Below, in pieces: positions 7,438 to 13,519 of a stretch of DNA of 13,519 nt. The translations under genes and the position numbers were made by a program. The stretch is from NCBI GenBank assembly GCA_938039795.1, contig CALHWU010000010.1, positions 1-13,519 of the forward strand, in the 5' to 3' direction. The number at the start of each line of letters is the position of its first letter. Within the stretch, counting starts at the first letter, position 1. The notes beneath the pieces are model-generated. The model saw only the letters and a program-made list of their open reading frames with translations. It was not told the origin of the DNA and did not search any database. This stretch comes from an uncultured Muribaculaceae bacterium. Its GTDB lineage: Bacteria > Bacteroidota > Bacteroidia > Bacteroidales > Muribaculaceae.

Positions 7438-7475
7438 GGCGCGTCTCCGATGTGAATCGGGGGCGCGCCGTTTTT
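7438..7475. terminator. GC-rich hairpin downstream of der, T tract on plus strand
   Basis: GGCGCGTCTCCGA (7438-7450) pairs with 7457-7469 (13 pairs, two of them G-U) around a six-base loop. On the plus strand it is followed by GTTTTT (7470-7475). It lies 23 bases past the der stop and is likely its terminator, but on the minus strand the tail is only TTATCG. The strong T tract faces the wrong way for der and would stop plus-strand read-through instead. Confidence 0.6.
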
Positions 7476-7497
7476 CTGGAGAGATCTGATTTATCGG

Positions 7498-8817
7498 TTA
7501 TTTCTCACGCATGTAGACGTTGATCGGGGTGCCGGAGAAGTCCCAGTTCTCGCGTATCTTGTTCTCCAGATAGCGGCGGTAGGGCTCCTTGACCCATTGA
7601 GGGAGATTGCAGAAGAATATAAACGTGGGTATCTGCGCTCCCTTGAGCATGGTGACATATTTGATCTTCACGTACTTGCCCTTGTTGGCGGGAGGGGGAT
7701 ATGCGGCTATGGCTTCGAGCATGACGGTGTTGAGCTGCGACGTCGGCACCATACGGTGACGGTTTTTGTAGACCTCCACGGCTGTCTCAAGCACCTTGAA
7801 GATGCGCTGCTTGGTGAGGGCCGAAGTGAAGAGAATGGGAAAATCGGTGAACGGCGCGAAACGCTCGCGTATCGTCTCCTCGAAATGGCGTATGGCCTGC
7901 TGACTCTTGTCGGCCGCAATGTCCCACTTGTTGACACACACCACGAGTCCCTTGCGGTTGCGTTGTATGAGCGAGAATATGCTGACGTCCTGCGCCTCGA
8001 TGCCGCGGGTGGCGTCGATCATCAGTATGCACACGTCGGAAGCCTCTATCGAACGGATGGAGCGGATAACCGAATAGTATTCGATATCCTCCTGCACCTT
8101 GTTCTTCTTGCGGATGCCTGCAGTATCGACCAGATAGAAGTCGAAACCGAACTTGTTGTAGCGCGTATAGATGCTGTCGCGTGTGGTCCCGGCGATGTCG
8201 GTGACTATATGGCGGTCTTCGCCTATGAAGGCGTTGATCAGCGACGATTTTCCGGCGTTGGGGCGTCCGACGATGGCGAATTTGGGTATGTCGTCGAGCT
8301 TCTCGTCCTCGTCGGCAGGCTTTTCGGGCAGTTTCCTGACCACCTCGTCGAGCAGATCGCCGGTGCCGAAGCCGCTGACGGCCGACACGGGATATGGATC
8401 GCCCAGGCCGAGAGAGTAGAATTCGGCCACATTGTAGAGCCAGTCGTTGGAGTCTACCTTGTTTGCCACGAGAATCACAGGCTTGCGGCTCTTGCGGAGT
8501 ATTTCGGCCACATGGTCGTCGAGGTCGGTGACGCCGTTCATGGCGTCGACCACGAAGAGTATCTCGTCGGCCTGCTCGATGGCAAGCTCCACCTGCTTGT
8601 TGATCTCGCTCTCAAACACGTCCTCGCTGTTGACCACCCATCCGCCGGTGTCGACGATCGAGAATTCCTTGCCGTTCCAGTCCACGCGGCCATACTGGCG
8701 GTCGCGGGTGGTGCCGGCCGTGTCGTCGACTATGGCGGTGCGGCTCTGCGTCAGGCGGTTGAAAAGAGTGGATTTGCCGACATTGGGCCGGCCCACTATT
8801 GCTATCATCTGTCCCAT
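7498..8817 (-). CDS. der: Ribosome biogenesis GTPase Der (EngA)
   Basis: This 439-residue tandem GTPase is required for maturation of the 50S subunit. The first G domain has GRPNVGKST (9-17), DTGG (56-59) and NKVD (119-122). The second has GRPNAGKSS (184-192), DTAG (231-234) and NKWD (296-299). The KH-like C-terminal domain follows from about residue 355. All nucleotide-binding motifs are intact and the length matches the family. The ATG at 8817 (MGQMIAIVG) is preferred over an upstream in-frame ATG at 8892, because Bacteroidetes Der starts a few residues before the first P-loop and the longer frame would run back through the promoter. It lies downstream of era, separated by 94 bases that contain a separate promoter, so it can be expressed independently. 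Confidence 0.97.
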   Translation of the reverse strand: MGQMIAIVGRPNVGKSTLFNRLTQSRTAIVDDTAGTTRDRQYGRVDWNGKEFSIVDTGGWVVNSEDVFESEINKQVELAIEQADEILFVVDAMNGVTDLDDHVAEILRKSRKPVILVANKVDSNDWLYNVAEFYSLGLGDPYPVSAVSGFGTGDLLDEVVRKLPEKPADEDEKLDDIPKFAIVGRPNAGKSSLINAFIGEDRHIVTDIAGTTRDSIYTRYNKFGFDFYLVDTAGIRKKNKVQEDIEYYSVIRSIRSIEASDVCILMIDATRGIEAQDVSIFSLIQRNRKGLVVCVNKWDIAADKSQQAIRHFEETIRERFAPFTDFPILFTSALTKQRIFKVLETAVEVYKNRHRMVPTSQLNTVMLEAIAAYPPPANKGKYVKIKYVTMLKGAQIPTFIFFCNLPQWVKEPYRRYLENKIRENWDFSGTPINVYMREK

Positions 8818-8861
8818 AAGTGTGGGGGTGTATTTGGTTTTTGCTTTTTTTATTTGCCCTG

Positions 8862-8892
8862 CAAAGATAGCATTTTCGCGCCGTCTCTGCAA
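8862..8892 (-). promoter_or_regulatory. der promoter
   Basis: Reading leftward, TTG (8892..8890) is followed by a 20-base spacer and TATCTTTG (8869..8862), matching the Bacteroidetes -33/-7 pattern. The site falls in the era-der gap, so der has its own start point with a leader of about 38-40 bases. Confidence 0.65.
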
Positions 8893-8911
8893 GCGGCCGT
8901 CGGGCAGCGGC

Positions 8912-9805
8912 TCACTCTATGTAGCCGAACGAGCGGAGCTTGTTCTCGCGGTTGCGCCAGTTGGGCTCCACCTTCACGAACAGTTCGAGATATACGCGCT
9001 TGTCGAAAAACGCCTCGATATCCTTGCGGGCGTCGGTGCCCACCTTCTTGAGCTTCATTCCTCCCTTGCCTATCAGGATACCTTTCTGGGAATCGCGTTC
9101 CACATATATGACGGCCATGATGTGTATGGCGCCCTCCTTCTCGTCGAACTTCTCGACGATCACCTCCGCGGAATAAGGCACCTCCTTGTCGTAGTTGAGG
9201 AGGATCTTCTCGCGGATGATCTCGGTGACAAAGAAGCGGGCGGGCTTGTCGGTAAGCGCATCCTTGCCGAAATATGGCTGCGACTCCGGCAGAAGCGCCA
9301 CGATGCGGGCCATGAGGTTGTCGACGTTGAAATGCTCCTTTGCGCTCGTAGGGAAGACCTCGGCGTTGGGCAGGATCTCTTTCCACCGGGCCACTTTGGC
9401 TTCCAGGTCGGCCTGGCTTCCGAGCAGGTCGATCTTGTTGATCACCAGAAGCACCGGCACCTCCTCCTTGGCTACCTTCGAAAGAAATTCGGCATTCTTT
9501 GTCGGATCCTCCACCACGTCGGTGACGTAAAGCAATATGTCGGCATCGGTCAGCGCGCCCTCGGAGAAGCCCAGCATGCTCTCCTGCAGCTTGTATTTTG
9601 GCGAGAGCACCCCCGGGGTGTCGGAGAACACTATCTGGTATTCGGGAGTGTTGACTATACCCATTATGCGGTGGCGGGTGGTCTGGGCCTTGGAGGTGAT
9701 GATGCTGACGCGCTCACCCACGAGGTCGTTCATCAGCGTCGACTTGCCTACATTGGGATTGCCGACGATATTGACGAAGCCGGCCCTATGTTTGGTCTCT
9801 GACAT
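8912..9805 (-). CDS. era: GTPase Era
   Basis: This 297-residue GTPase binds the 3' end of 16S rRNA and assists 30S subunit assembly. The G domain carries GNPNVGKST (15-23), the switch I threonines QTTRHR (41-46), DTPG (62-65), NKID (123-126) and SAK (154-156). The C-terminal KH RNA-binding domain has its GKGG loop at 246-249. Length and motif order are standard. The ATG at 9805 gives [15 protein letters not shown], a normal Era N-terminus. It is transcribed toward der and lies 97 bases after fabH. A -7-like box within an inverted repeat sits between fabH and era. Confidence 0.97.
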   Translation of the reverse strand: MSETKHRAGFVNIVGNPNVGKSTLMNDLVGERVSIITSKAQTTRHRIMGIVNTPEYQIVFSDTPGVLSPKYKLQESMLGFSEGALTDADILLYVTDVVEDPTKNAEFLSKVAKEEVPVLLVINKIDLLGSQADLEAKVARWKEILPNAEVFPTSAKEHFNVDNLMARIVALLPESQPYFGKDALTDKPARFFVTEIIREKILLNYDKEVPYSAEVIVEKFDEKEGAIHIMAVIYVERDSQKGILIGKGGMKLKKVGTDARKDIEAFFDKRVYLELFVKVEPNWRNRENKLRSFGYIE

Positions 9806-9838
9806 AAGATCTTGAATTTTGATTACTACCAGTTACAA

Positions 9839-9868
9839 CAAAGATAGCACCCGAAAAGATGCTATCTT
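9839..9868 (-). promoter_or_regulatory. Inverted repeat overlapping the era -7 box
   Basis: AAGATAGCA (9841-9849) and its perfect complement TGCTATCTT (9860-9868) flank a 10-base spacer. On the minus strand the downstream arm extends into TATCTTTG (9846..9839), a full -7 consensus about 33 bases before the era ATG. No TTTG lies 19-21 bases upstream; that position reads GAAG. The hairpin could act as a modest terminator for fabH, a promoter for era, or a binding site for a dimeric regulator; the sequence alone does not decide. Confidence 0.5.
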
Positions 9869-9902
9869 CGTGTTAAATTAGTTGTCGTGGAGCGCCGGGC
9901 GA

Positions 9903-10886
9903 TCAGAGATCCCAGATCAGATACATCGCGCCCCAGGTGAATCCTGCGCCAAAGGCTGTCAGTATTATCTTGTCGCCCTTCTTCAGACGGTCTTTGTACT
10001 CGTCGAGGCAGAGGGGTATCGAAGCCGCCGAAGTGTTGCCGTAGTGCTCGATGTTGACGAGCACCTTCTCCTGGGCTATGCCCGCGCGCGAGGCCACTGC
10101 CTCGATGATGCGCAGGTTGGCCTGATGGGGCACGAGCCAGTCTACATCGTCCATCGTCAGATTGTTGCGCTGAGCTACATCGAGGCTCGATGTGAGCATG
10201 TCGGTCACGGCATGCTTGTAGACGTAGCGGCCGTCCTGCTGCAGGAAGTTCTGGCCTGCATCTACTGTTTCGTGAGTGGTCGGGAGCACCGATCCGCCGG
10301 CCGGCATGATCAGATGGTCGCGGCCGTCGCCGTCGACATGGAACACGGCGTCGATCACGCCTGTACGCTCATCGGTGGGCTCCACCATCACTGCCGCCGC
10401 GCCGTCGCCGAAGAGAGCGCAGGTGCTGCGGTCCTGATAGTTGACCATCGACGACATTTTCTCGGCTGCCACCACGATCACCTTCTTGCGGAGACCGGAG
10501 CGGACATAGGCGGCCGCGTCCTCCAGAGCCACGAGGAATCCGGCGCATGCGGCCTGGATATCGTAGGCATAGCAGTTGGCCAGCTTGGCCTCATGAGCTA
10601 TGACCGATCCTGTGGAGGGGAAACGGTAGTCGGGATTGGATGTGGCGCAGATCAGCAGCTCCACCTCTTCGGGGCTGGTGCCCGTGTCGGCGAGGAGCTT
10701 CTCCACGGCTTTGGCACCCATGTATGACGATCCGGCGCCCTCCTGCTTGAGGATGCGGCGCTGCTTGATGCCTACACGGGTTGTGATCCACTCGTCGTTG
10801 GTGTCAACCATCTTCGAGAGCATCTCGTTGTCGAGTATGTCGTCGGGAACGTATGAAGCGATTCCCGAGATGCGAGCGTAAAGCAT
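9903..10886 (-). CDS. fabH: Beta-ketoacyl-ACP synthase III (FabH)
   Basis: This 327-residue enzyme condenses an acyl-CoA primer with malonyl-ACP, the first step of type II fatty-acid synthesis in the cytoplasm. The catalytic triad is visible: Cys114 in AACAGF, His254 in VPHQANLRI, and Asn284 in HYGNTSAAS. The C-terminal glycine loop GAGFTWGAMYL is also normal. The start at 10886 (MLYARISGIASYVPD) matches the family; the in-frame ATG at 10943 would add 19 residues without support. Unlike the enterobacterial yceD-rpmF-plsX-fabH order, plsX is absent between rpmF and fabH here, which is usual for Bacteroidetes. A 124-base gap with a GC hairpin separates it from rpmF. Confidence 0.96.
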   Translation of the reverse strand: MLYARISGIASYVPDDILDNEMLSKMVDTNDEWITTRVGIKQRRILKQEGAGSSYMGAKAVEKLLADTGTSPEEVELLICATSNPDYRFPSTGSVIAHEAKLANCYAYDIQAACAGFLVALEDAAAYVRSGLRKKVIVVAAEKMSSMVNYQDRSTCALFGDGAAAVMVEPTDERTGVIDAVFHVDGDGRDHLIMPAGGSVLPTTHETVDAGQNFLQQDGRYVYKHAVTDMLTSSLDVAQRNNLTMDDVDWLVPHQANLRIIEAVASRAGIAQEKVLVNIEHYGNTSAASIPLCLDEYKDRLKKGDKIILTAFGAGFTWGAMYLIWDL

Positions 10887-10979
10887 GTTGTTATATTTTG
10901 AGAGTTTGGGCTTTCTAAAAAGAATCTCCCAAATGGCCGGCACAGTGACACGGCTTTTTCAGGAGATATTTGGTGTGCT

Positions 10980-10996
10980 CGGCCGGCTTCCGGCCG
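10980..10996 (-). other. GC-rich hairpin between rpmF and fabH
   Basis: CGGCCGG-CTT-CCGGCCG forms a perfect seven-pair stem with a three-base loop, 14 bases after the rpmF stop. On the minus strand it is followed by AGCACACC with no T tract, so it is not a normal intrinsic terminator. It may be a processing or mRNA-stability element that sets rpmF and fabH levels apart. The rest of the 124-base gap shows no promoter box or ORF that I trust. Confidence 0.4.
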
Positions 10997-11010
10997 TGCG
11001 CGGCATTGCC

Positions 11011-11196
11011 TTAAAGCGCTGCCTTGGGCTCGATGGCGAGCTTGCCGCGGTAGTAGCCGCATTCACCGCACACGCTGTGATACACGTGCCATGCGCCACA
11101 GTTGGGGCAGAGTGCCAGAGTGGGAGCTACGGCCTTGTCGTGGGTTCTACGCTTAGCTGTGCGGGTCTTCGATTGTTTGCGTTTAGGATGTGCCAT
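11011..11196 (-). CDS. rpmF: 50S ribosomal protein L32
   Basis: This 61-residue basic protein begins MAHPKRKQSKTRTAKRRTHD, the typical L32 N-terminus. It has a zinc ribbon formed by Cys30, Cys33, Cys43 and Cys46 (CPNC and CGEC), so it is the zinc-binding C+ form rather than a cysteine-free paralogue. L32 is a late-assembling large-subunit protein near the exit tunnel. It follows yceD after 67 bases, the conserved yceD-rpmF pair. Confidence 0.96.
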   Translation of the reverse strand: MAHPKRKQSKTRTAKRRTHDKAVAPTLALCPNCGAWHVYHSVCGECGYYRGKLAIEPKAAL

Positions 11197-11263
11197 TTCT
11201 TTTTATGTTTATTCTTGTTTTATTCCTTTATTGTTGTCTTTCGGTGCGGTTGGCGAGGGGATA

Positions 11264-11875
11264 TCATTCGTCGGAAGCCCCTTGGTCGCTTCCGAGCTTG
11301 CGGAGCGCGTCCCAACGCGGATCCGTAGCCGGCTCCTGAGCGGCATCTGAACTTTCCATCGAGTCCATCTCCTCTATCAGTGTCTCCTCAAGTTCGGCGT
11401 CCTCGTCGGCAGCCCCACGCTCCGTGGCGCGGTGCTTCTTGAGCATGGCGCTCATCTGACGGTTGCATTTGCCCATCGGATGGACATGCTTTATAGGGAT
11501 CGACAGCACCACCGTATCGTAGATCATGTAGGCGGTGTTGAGATAATTGTCGGACTCGGGGATGATCAGCAGGTCGTCCGACTCGTCGTTGTACTCCTCG
11601 CCATACTTCACACTGATATGGTAAGTCGTATCGATCGGCATCTCAAGATCGTCGAGGCAACGGTCGCATATGAGAGTGACAGTGCCCTCGATATTGAAAG
11701 TGAGGTCATAAATGTCACCCTTGTGCACCACAGTCAGCCTCACATTGAGGTCGGCGCCATGCACGTCCTCGCTCTCCATGTTCTTGAAGAACACCTTGTC
11801 GAGATGATACTCATATTCGTGAGTACCCTCCGGCATGCTCTTGAGCGGCAGCTTATAATCGGTAAACTTTCCCAC
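11264..11875 (-). CDS. yceD: DUF177/YceD family protein
   Basis: This 203-residue acidic protein belongs to the YceD/DUF177 family, which is nearly always encoded before rpmF and is implicated in 23S rRNA and 50S maturation. The conserved CDRC (70-73) follows the TVTLI strand, with a third cysteine at 137 (HPMGKCNRQM), as in Bacteroidetes members. The C-terminus is a long acidic stretch (about 155-182) ending in the conserved DPRWDALRKL (185-194). The start is GTG at 11875, just inside MGKFTDYKLPLKSM; no ATG lies in frame between it and the promoter, which leaves a leader of about 40 bases. The molecular role is not settled for this phylum. Confidence 0.88.
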   Translation of the reverse strand: MGKFTDYKLPLKSMPEGTHEYEYHLDKVFFKNMESEDVHGADLNVRLTVVHKGDIYDLTFNIEGTVTLICDRCLDDLEMPIDTTYHISVKYGEEYNDESDDLLIIPESDNYLNTAYMIYDTVVLSIPIKHVHPMGKCNRQMSAMLKKHRATERGAADEDAELEETLIEEMDSMESSDAAQEPATDPRWDALRKLGSDQGASDE

Positions 11876-11921
11876 GTCAGGATGATTTCTGGTGTCGGGT
11901 TCTCCTCGTGGAAAACCACTG

Positions 11922-11952
11922 CAAAGATAACTATTATCTTGCTAACGCCAAA
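11922..11952 (-). promoter_or_regulatory. yceD-rpmF(-fabH) promoter
   Basis: TTTG (11952..11949), a 19-base spacer and TATCTTTG (11929..11922) form the best promoter match in the window. The -7 box is also the downstream arm of an imperfect inverted repeat: GCAAGATAA, TAG, TTATCTTTGC, with one bulged T. It lies directly after the TPR gene stop, so the fold may also end that transcript. Confidence 0.78.
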
Positions 11953-11969
11953 TTTTTTTATTCAGGTTG

Positions 11970-12656
11970 TCACTTGCCGGCCTCTGCCTGAAGCTCGGCG
12001 CGTTTGAGATATTTTTCCATTTCTATCCCGTTCTGCGCTCCATACTGGGGATAATCCTTGATTATCGCGCGGTACATCGCAGCCTCGCCGCTGTAGTCTT
12101 TCTGCTCGCGCATCACAGTGGCTTTCTTCATCATGAAGTAGGGAGTGTAGAGCGGATTCTCATCGGAAAGATCTATAGCCTCGTCGTAGCAGCCGAGAGC
12201 CTCGCCGAGTTTGTCGAGATTGACGTAGCAGTCGCCCTCAAGGCTTTTGGCGGCAGCGCCGATCACACTCTCTGTGGCGTCGTACTTGCCGAGATATTCG
12301 GCTGCCTCCTCATACTTGCCGTCCTTGTAGAGAAGAATGGCGGCATTGAGAGCGGCGCGGTTGCCCGCGGAGTAACCGTAGTTGTCGGCCACCTGACGAT
12401 ACTGTTCGAGAGCCGTGGAGTCGTTGCCTGTCGACAGAGTGATATCGGCCTGTCCTACCGCGTTGTCGGCGGCAGCCATGCCGGGGCGGCGGATCGCGTA
12501 GATCCAGATCAGGATCGCGCATACTACCACACCGATGGCCAGGATCGCCCACATGATGGTGCGCTGGCTGTTCTGCACTTTCTGTTCGAGGCCGGTCAGC
12601 GAGTCGTTGATATCGTCGATGGCTGTCCGTGTCTCATTTTCATTGTCCTTTGCCAT
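11970..12656 (-). CDS. Membrane-anchored tetratricopeptide repeat protein
   Basis: This 228-residue protein has a charged cytoplasmic N-terminus (1-31), one transmembrane helix (about 33-54) and a helical region beyond. TPR-like helix pairs are visible around ALEQYRQVADNYG, AALNAAILLYKDGKYEEAAEYL, LGEALGCYDEAIDL and KDYSGEAAMYRAIIKDYPQY. The layout resembles YfgM/YbgF-like envelope TPR proteins that act as periplasmic scaffolds or translocon partners. A specific partner cannot be deduced. It is monocistronic by appearance: its own promoter lies upstream and the yceD promoter begins just after its stop. It is divergent from tyrS. The ATG at 12656 is the first in frame after the promoter. Confidence 0.85.
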   Translation of the reverse strand: MAKDNENETRTAIDDINDSLTGLEQKVQNSQRTIMWAILAIGVVVCAILIWIYAIRRPGMAAADNAVGQADITLSTGNDSTALEQYRQVADNYGYSAGNRAALNAAILLYKDGKYEEAAEYLGKYDATESVIGAAAKSLEGDCYVNLDKLGEALGCYDEAIDLSDENPLYTPYFMMKKATVMREQKDYSGEAAMYRAIIKDYPQYGAQNGIEMEKYLKRAELQAEAGK

Positions 12657-12752
12657 TATACTGTTTGATTCTTGATTGGCTGTTGTTACTATTTGTCAGG
12701 CTGAAACGGACGGCGAAAAGGGATCGGCGCCGCATCAGCGCATTTCGAGCCG

Positions 12753-12783
12753 CAAAGTTAATAATTTTTTCGCCCATATAAAA
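12753..12783 (-). promoter_or_regulatory. Promoter for the TPR protein gene
   Basis: Reading leftward, TTTT (12783..12780, one mismatch to TTTG) is followed by a 19-base spacer and TAACTTTG (12760..12753). The predicted leader is about 90 bases; I see no convincing structured element in it. Confidence 0.6.
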
Positions 12784-12844
12784 GCTTTTCCCTCCCCTTT
12801 TTATTACGCATTGCCAAAATCGCCCCCTTATCAAATAAAATCGC

Positions 12845-12852
12845 TAACTTTG
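12845..12852 (+). promoter_or_regulatory. tyrS -7 box
   Basis: TAACTTTG matches the -7 consensus 30 bases before the tyrS ATG and faces the opposite way from the TPR gene promoter. The -33 position (around 12822-12825) is C-rich and has no TTTG. No T-box or other amino-acid-responsive leader can fit in the short 5' region. Confidence 0.5.
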
Positions 12853-12882
12853 CAGCCGGAAATCAATAACACCATCATAGAT

Positions 12883-13519
12883 ATGAACTTCGTAGAAGAA
12901 CTCAAATGGCGCGGCATGATCCACCAGATGATGCCGGGCACCGAGGAGCAGCTCCAGAAAGAAATGACCGTGGCCTACCTCGGCATCGATCCCACTGCCG
13001 ACAGCCTCCATATCGGACACCTGGTCGGAGTGATGATGCTCAAGCACCTGCAGCGCGCCGGACACAAACCCATAGCTCTCGTAGGAGGAGCCACCGGAAT
13101 GATCGGAGATCCCTCCATGAAGAGCCAGGAGCGCAAACTGCTCGACGAGCAGACCCTCCGCCACAACCAGGAGGCCATCAAGCGCCAGCTCGCTAAATTC
13201 CTCGACTTCGACTCCACAGAGCCCAACGCGGCCGAGCTCGTCAACAACTACGACTGGATGAAGCAATTCTCCTTCCTCGACTTCATCCGCGACGTCGGCA
13301 AGCACATCACCGTCAACTATATGATGGCCAAGGACTCCGTAAAGAAGCGTCTGTCGGGCGAAAGCCAGCAGGGCATGTCATTCACCGAATTCTCCTACCA
13401 GCTCGTCCAGGGCTACGACTTCCTCTGCCTCTACCGCGACAAAGGCTGCCGCCTGCAGCTCGGAGGATCCGACCAGTGGGGCAACATCACCACCGGCACC
13501 GAGCTGATCCGCCGCAAGC
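12883..13519 (+). CDS. tyrS: Tyrosyl-tRNA synthetase, N-terminal 212 codons (runs off right edge)
   Basis: The frame starting with [19 protein letters not shown] is open to the window end. It encodes the Rossmann catalytic domain of a class Ic synthetase that charges tRNA-Tyr. The class I signature HIGH is at 43-46, with [16 protein letters not shown] around it. [11 protein letters not shown] follows, and the tyrosine/ATP-pocket element [14 protein letters not shown] lies near the right edge. The KMSKS loop and the C-terminal S4-like domain would lie beyond the edge. The first ATG after the -7 box is the only sensible start, giving a leader of about 25 bases. No frameshift is seen in the visible part. 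Confidence 0.96.
   Translation, partial: MNFVEELKWRGMIHQMMPGTEEQLQKEMTVAYLGIDPTADSLHIGHLVGVMMLKHLQRAGHKPIALVGGATGMIGDPSMKSQERKLLDEQTLRHNQEAIKRQLAKFLDFDSTEPNAAELVNNYDWMKQFSFLDFIRDVGKHITVNYMMAKDSVKKRLSGESQQGMSFTEFSYQLVQGYDFLCLYRDKGCRLQLGGSDQWGNITTGTELIRRK

Noticed and set aside
8818..8892. Longer der start at ATG 8892
   Set aside because: It would add 25 residues before the normal Der N-terminus and would place translation across the der promoter.
7597..9802. Long plus-strand frames (484 and 451 codons) opposite der and era
   Set aside because: Both lie opposite genes with intact GTPase motifs, run through their promoters, and show no recognisable domains.
10887..10943. Longer fabH start at ATG 10943
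   Set aside because: FabH normally starts a few residues before its first beta strand, as the ATG at 10886 does; the extra 19 residues have no family match.

Overview
The window looks like a chromosomal core segment of a GC-rich member of the Bacteroidales, most probably a gut Muribaculaceae-type organism. This rests on three observations. First, starts lack Shine-Dalgarno sequences. Second, seven sites match the Bacteroidetes -7 promoter box (TAnnTTTG), four of them with a TTTG/TTG-like -33 box 19-20 bases upstream. Third, the gene order yceD-rpmF-fabH-era-der is typical of Bacteroidetes. The genus is an inference; no marker gene is complete enough to settle it.

Left edge (1-478): the first 20 codons of rpsF (ribosomal protein S6) run off the left end on the minus strand, with a clean promoter and a candidate S6:S18-type leader hairpin. 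Immediately behind it is a decayed fragment of the 3' end of gltB (glutamate synthase large subunit), read in two frames with the stretch between them missing.

Plus-strand block (479-6624): a secreted GH20 beta-hexosaminidase is followed after 23 bases by an NhaC-type Na+/H+ antiporter, probably one transcript. A large secreted M16 zinc protease follows and ends at a strong intrinsic terminator.

AT-rich islet (about 6625-7437): this is a remnant of a toxin-antitoxin-like pair on the minus strand. The toxin-like ORF has no normal start and appears to lack its N-terminus. It overlaps an XRE-type HTH gene that carries a one-base frameshift in an A4 run. The block differs in base composition from its surroundings and sits just downstream of the der hairpin.

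Minus-strand housekeeping block (7498-12656): TPR membrane protein, yceD (DUF177), rpmF (L32), fabH, era and der, in transcription order. Promoters are seen before the TPR gene, yceD, era and der, so this is several transcripts rather than one. The genes link 50S ribosome supply and maturation (L32, Era, Der) with initiation of fatty-acid synthesis (FabH).

Right edge (12845-13519): tyrS (tyrosyl-tRNA synthetase) starts divergently from the TPR gene and is cut by the window end. I found no tRNA, rRNA, CRISPR array, insertion sequence or convincing new multi-gene system. The most unusual items are the two decaying loci (gltB tail and toxin/antitoxin pair) and the -7 boxes embedded in inverted repeats.
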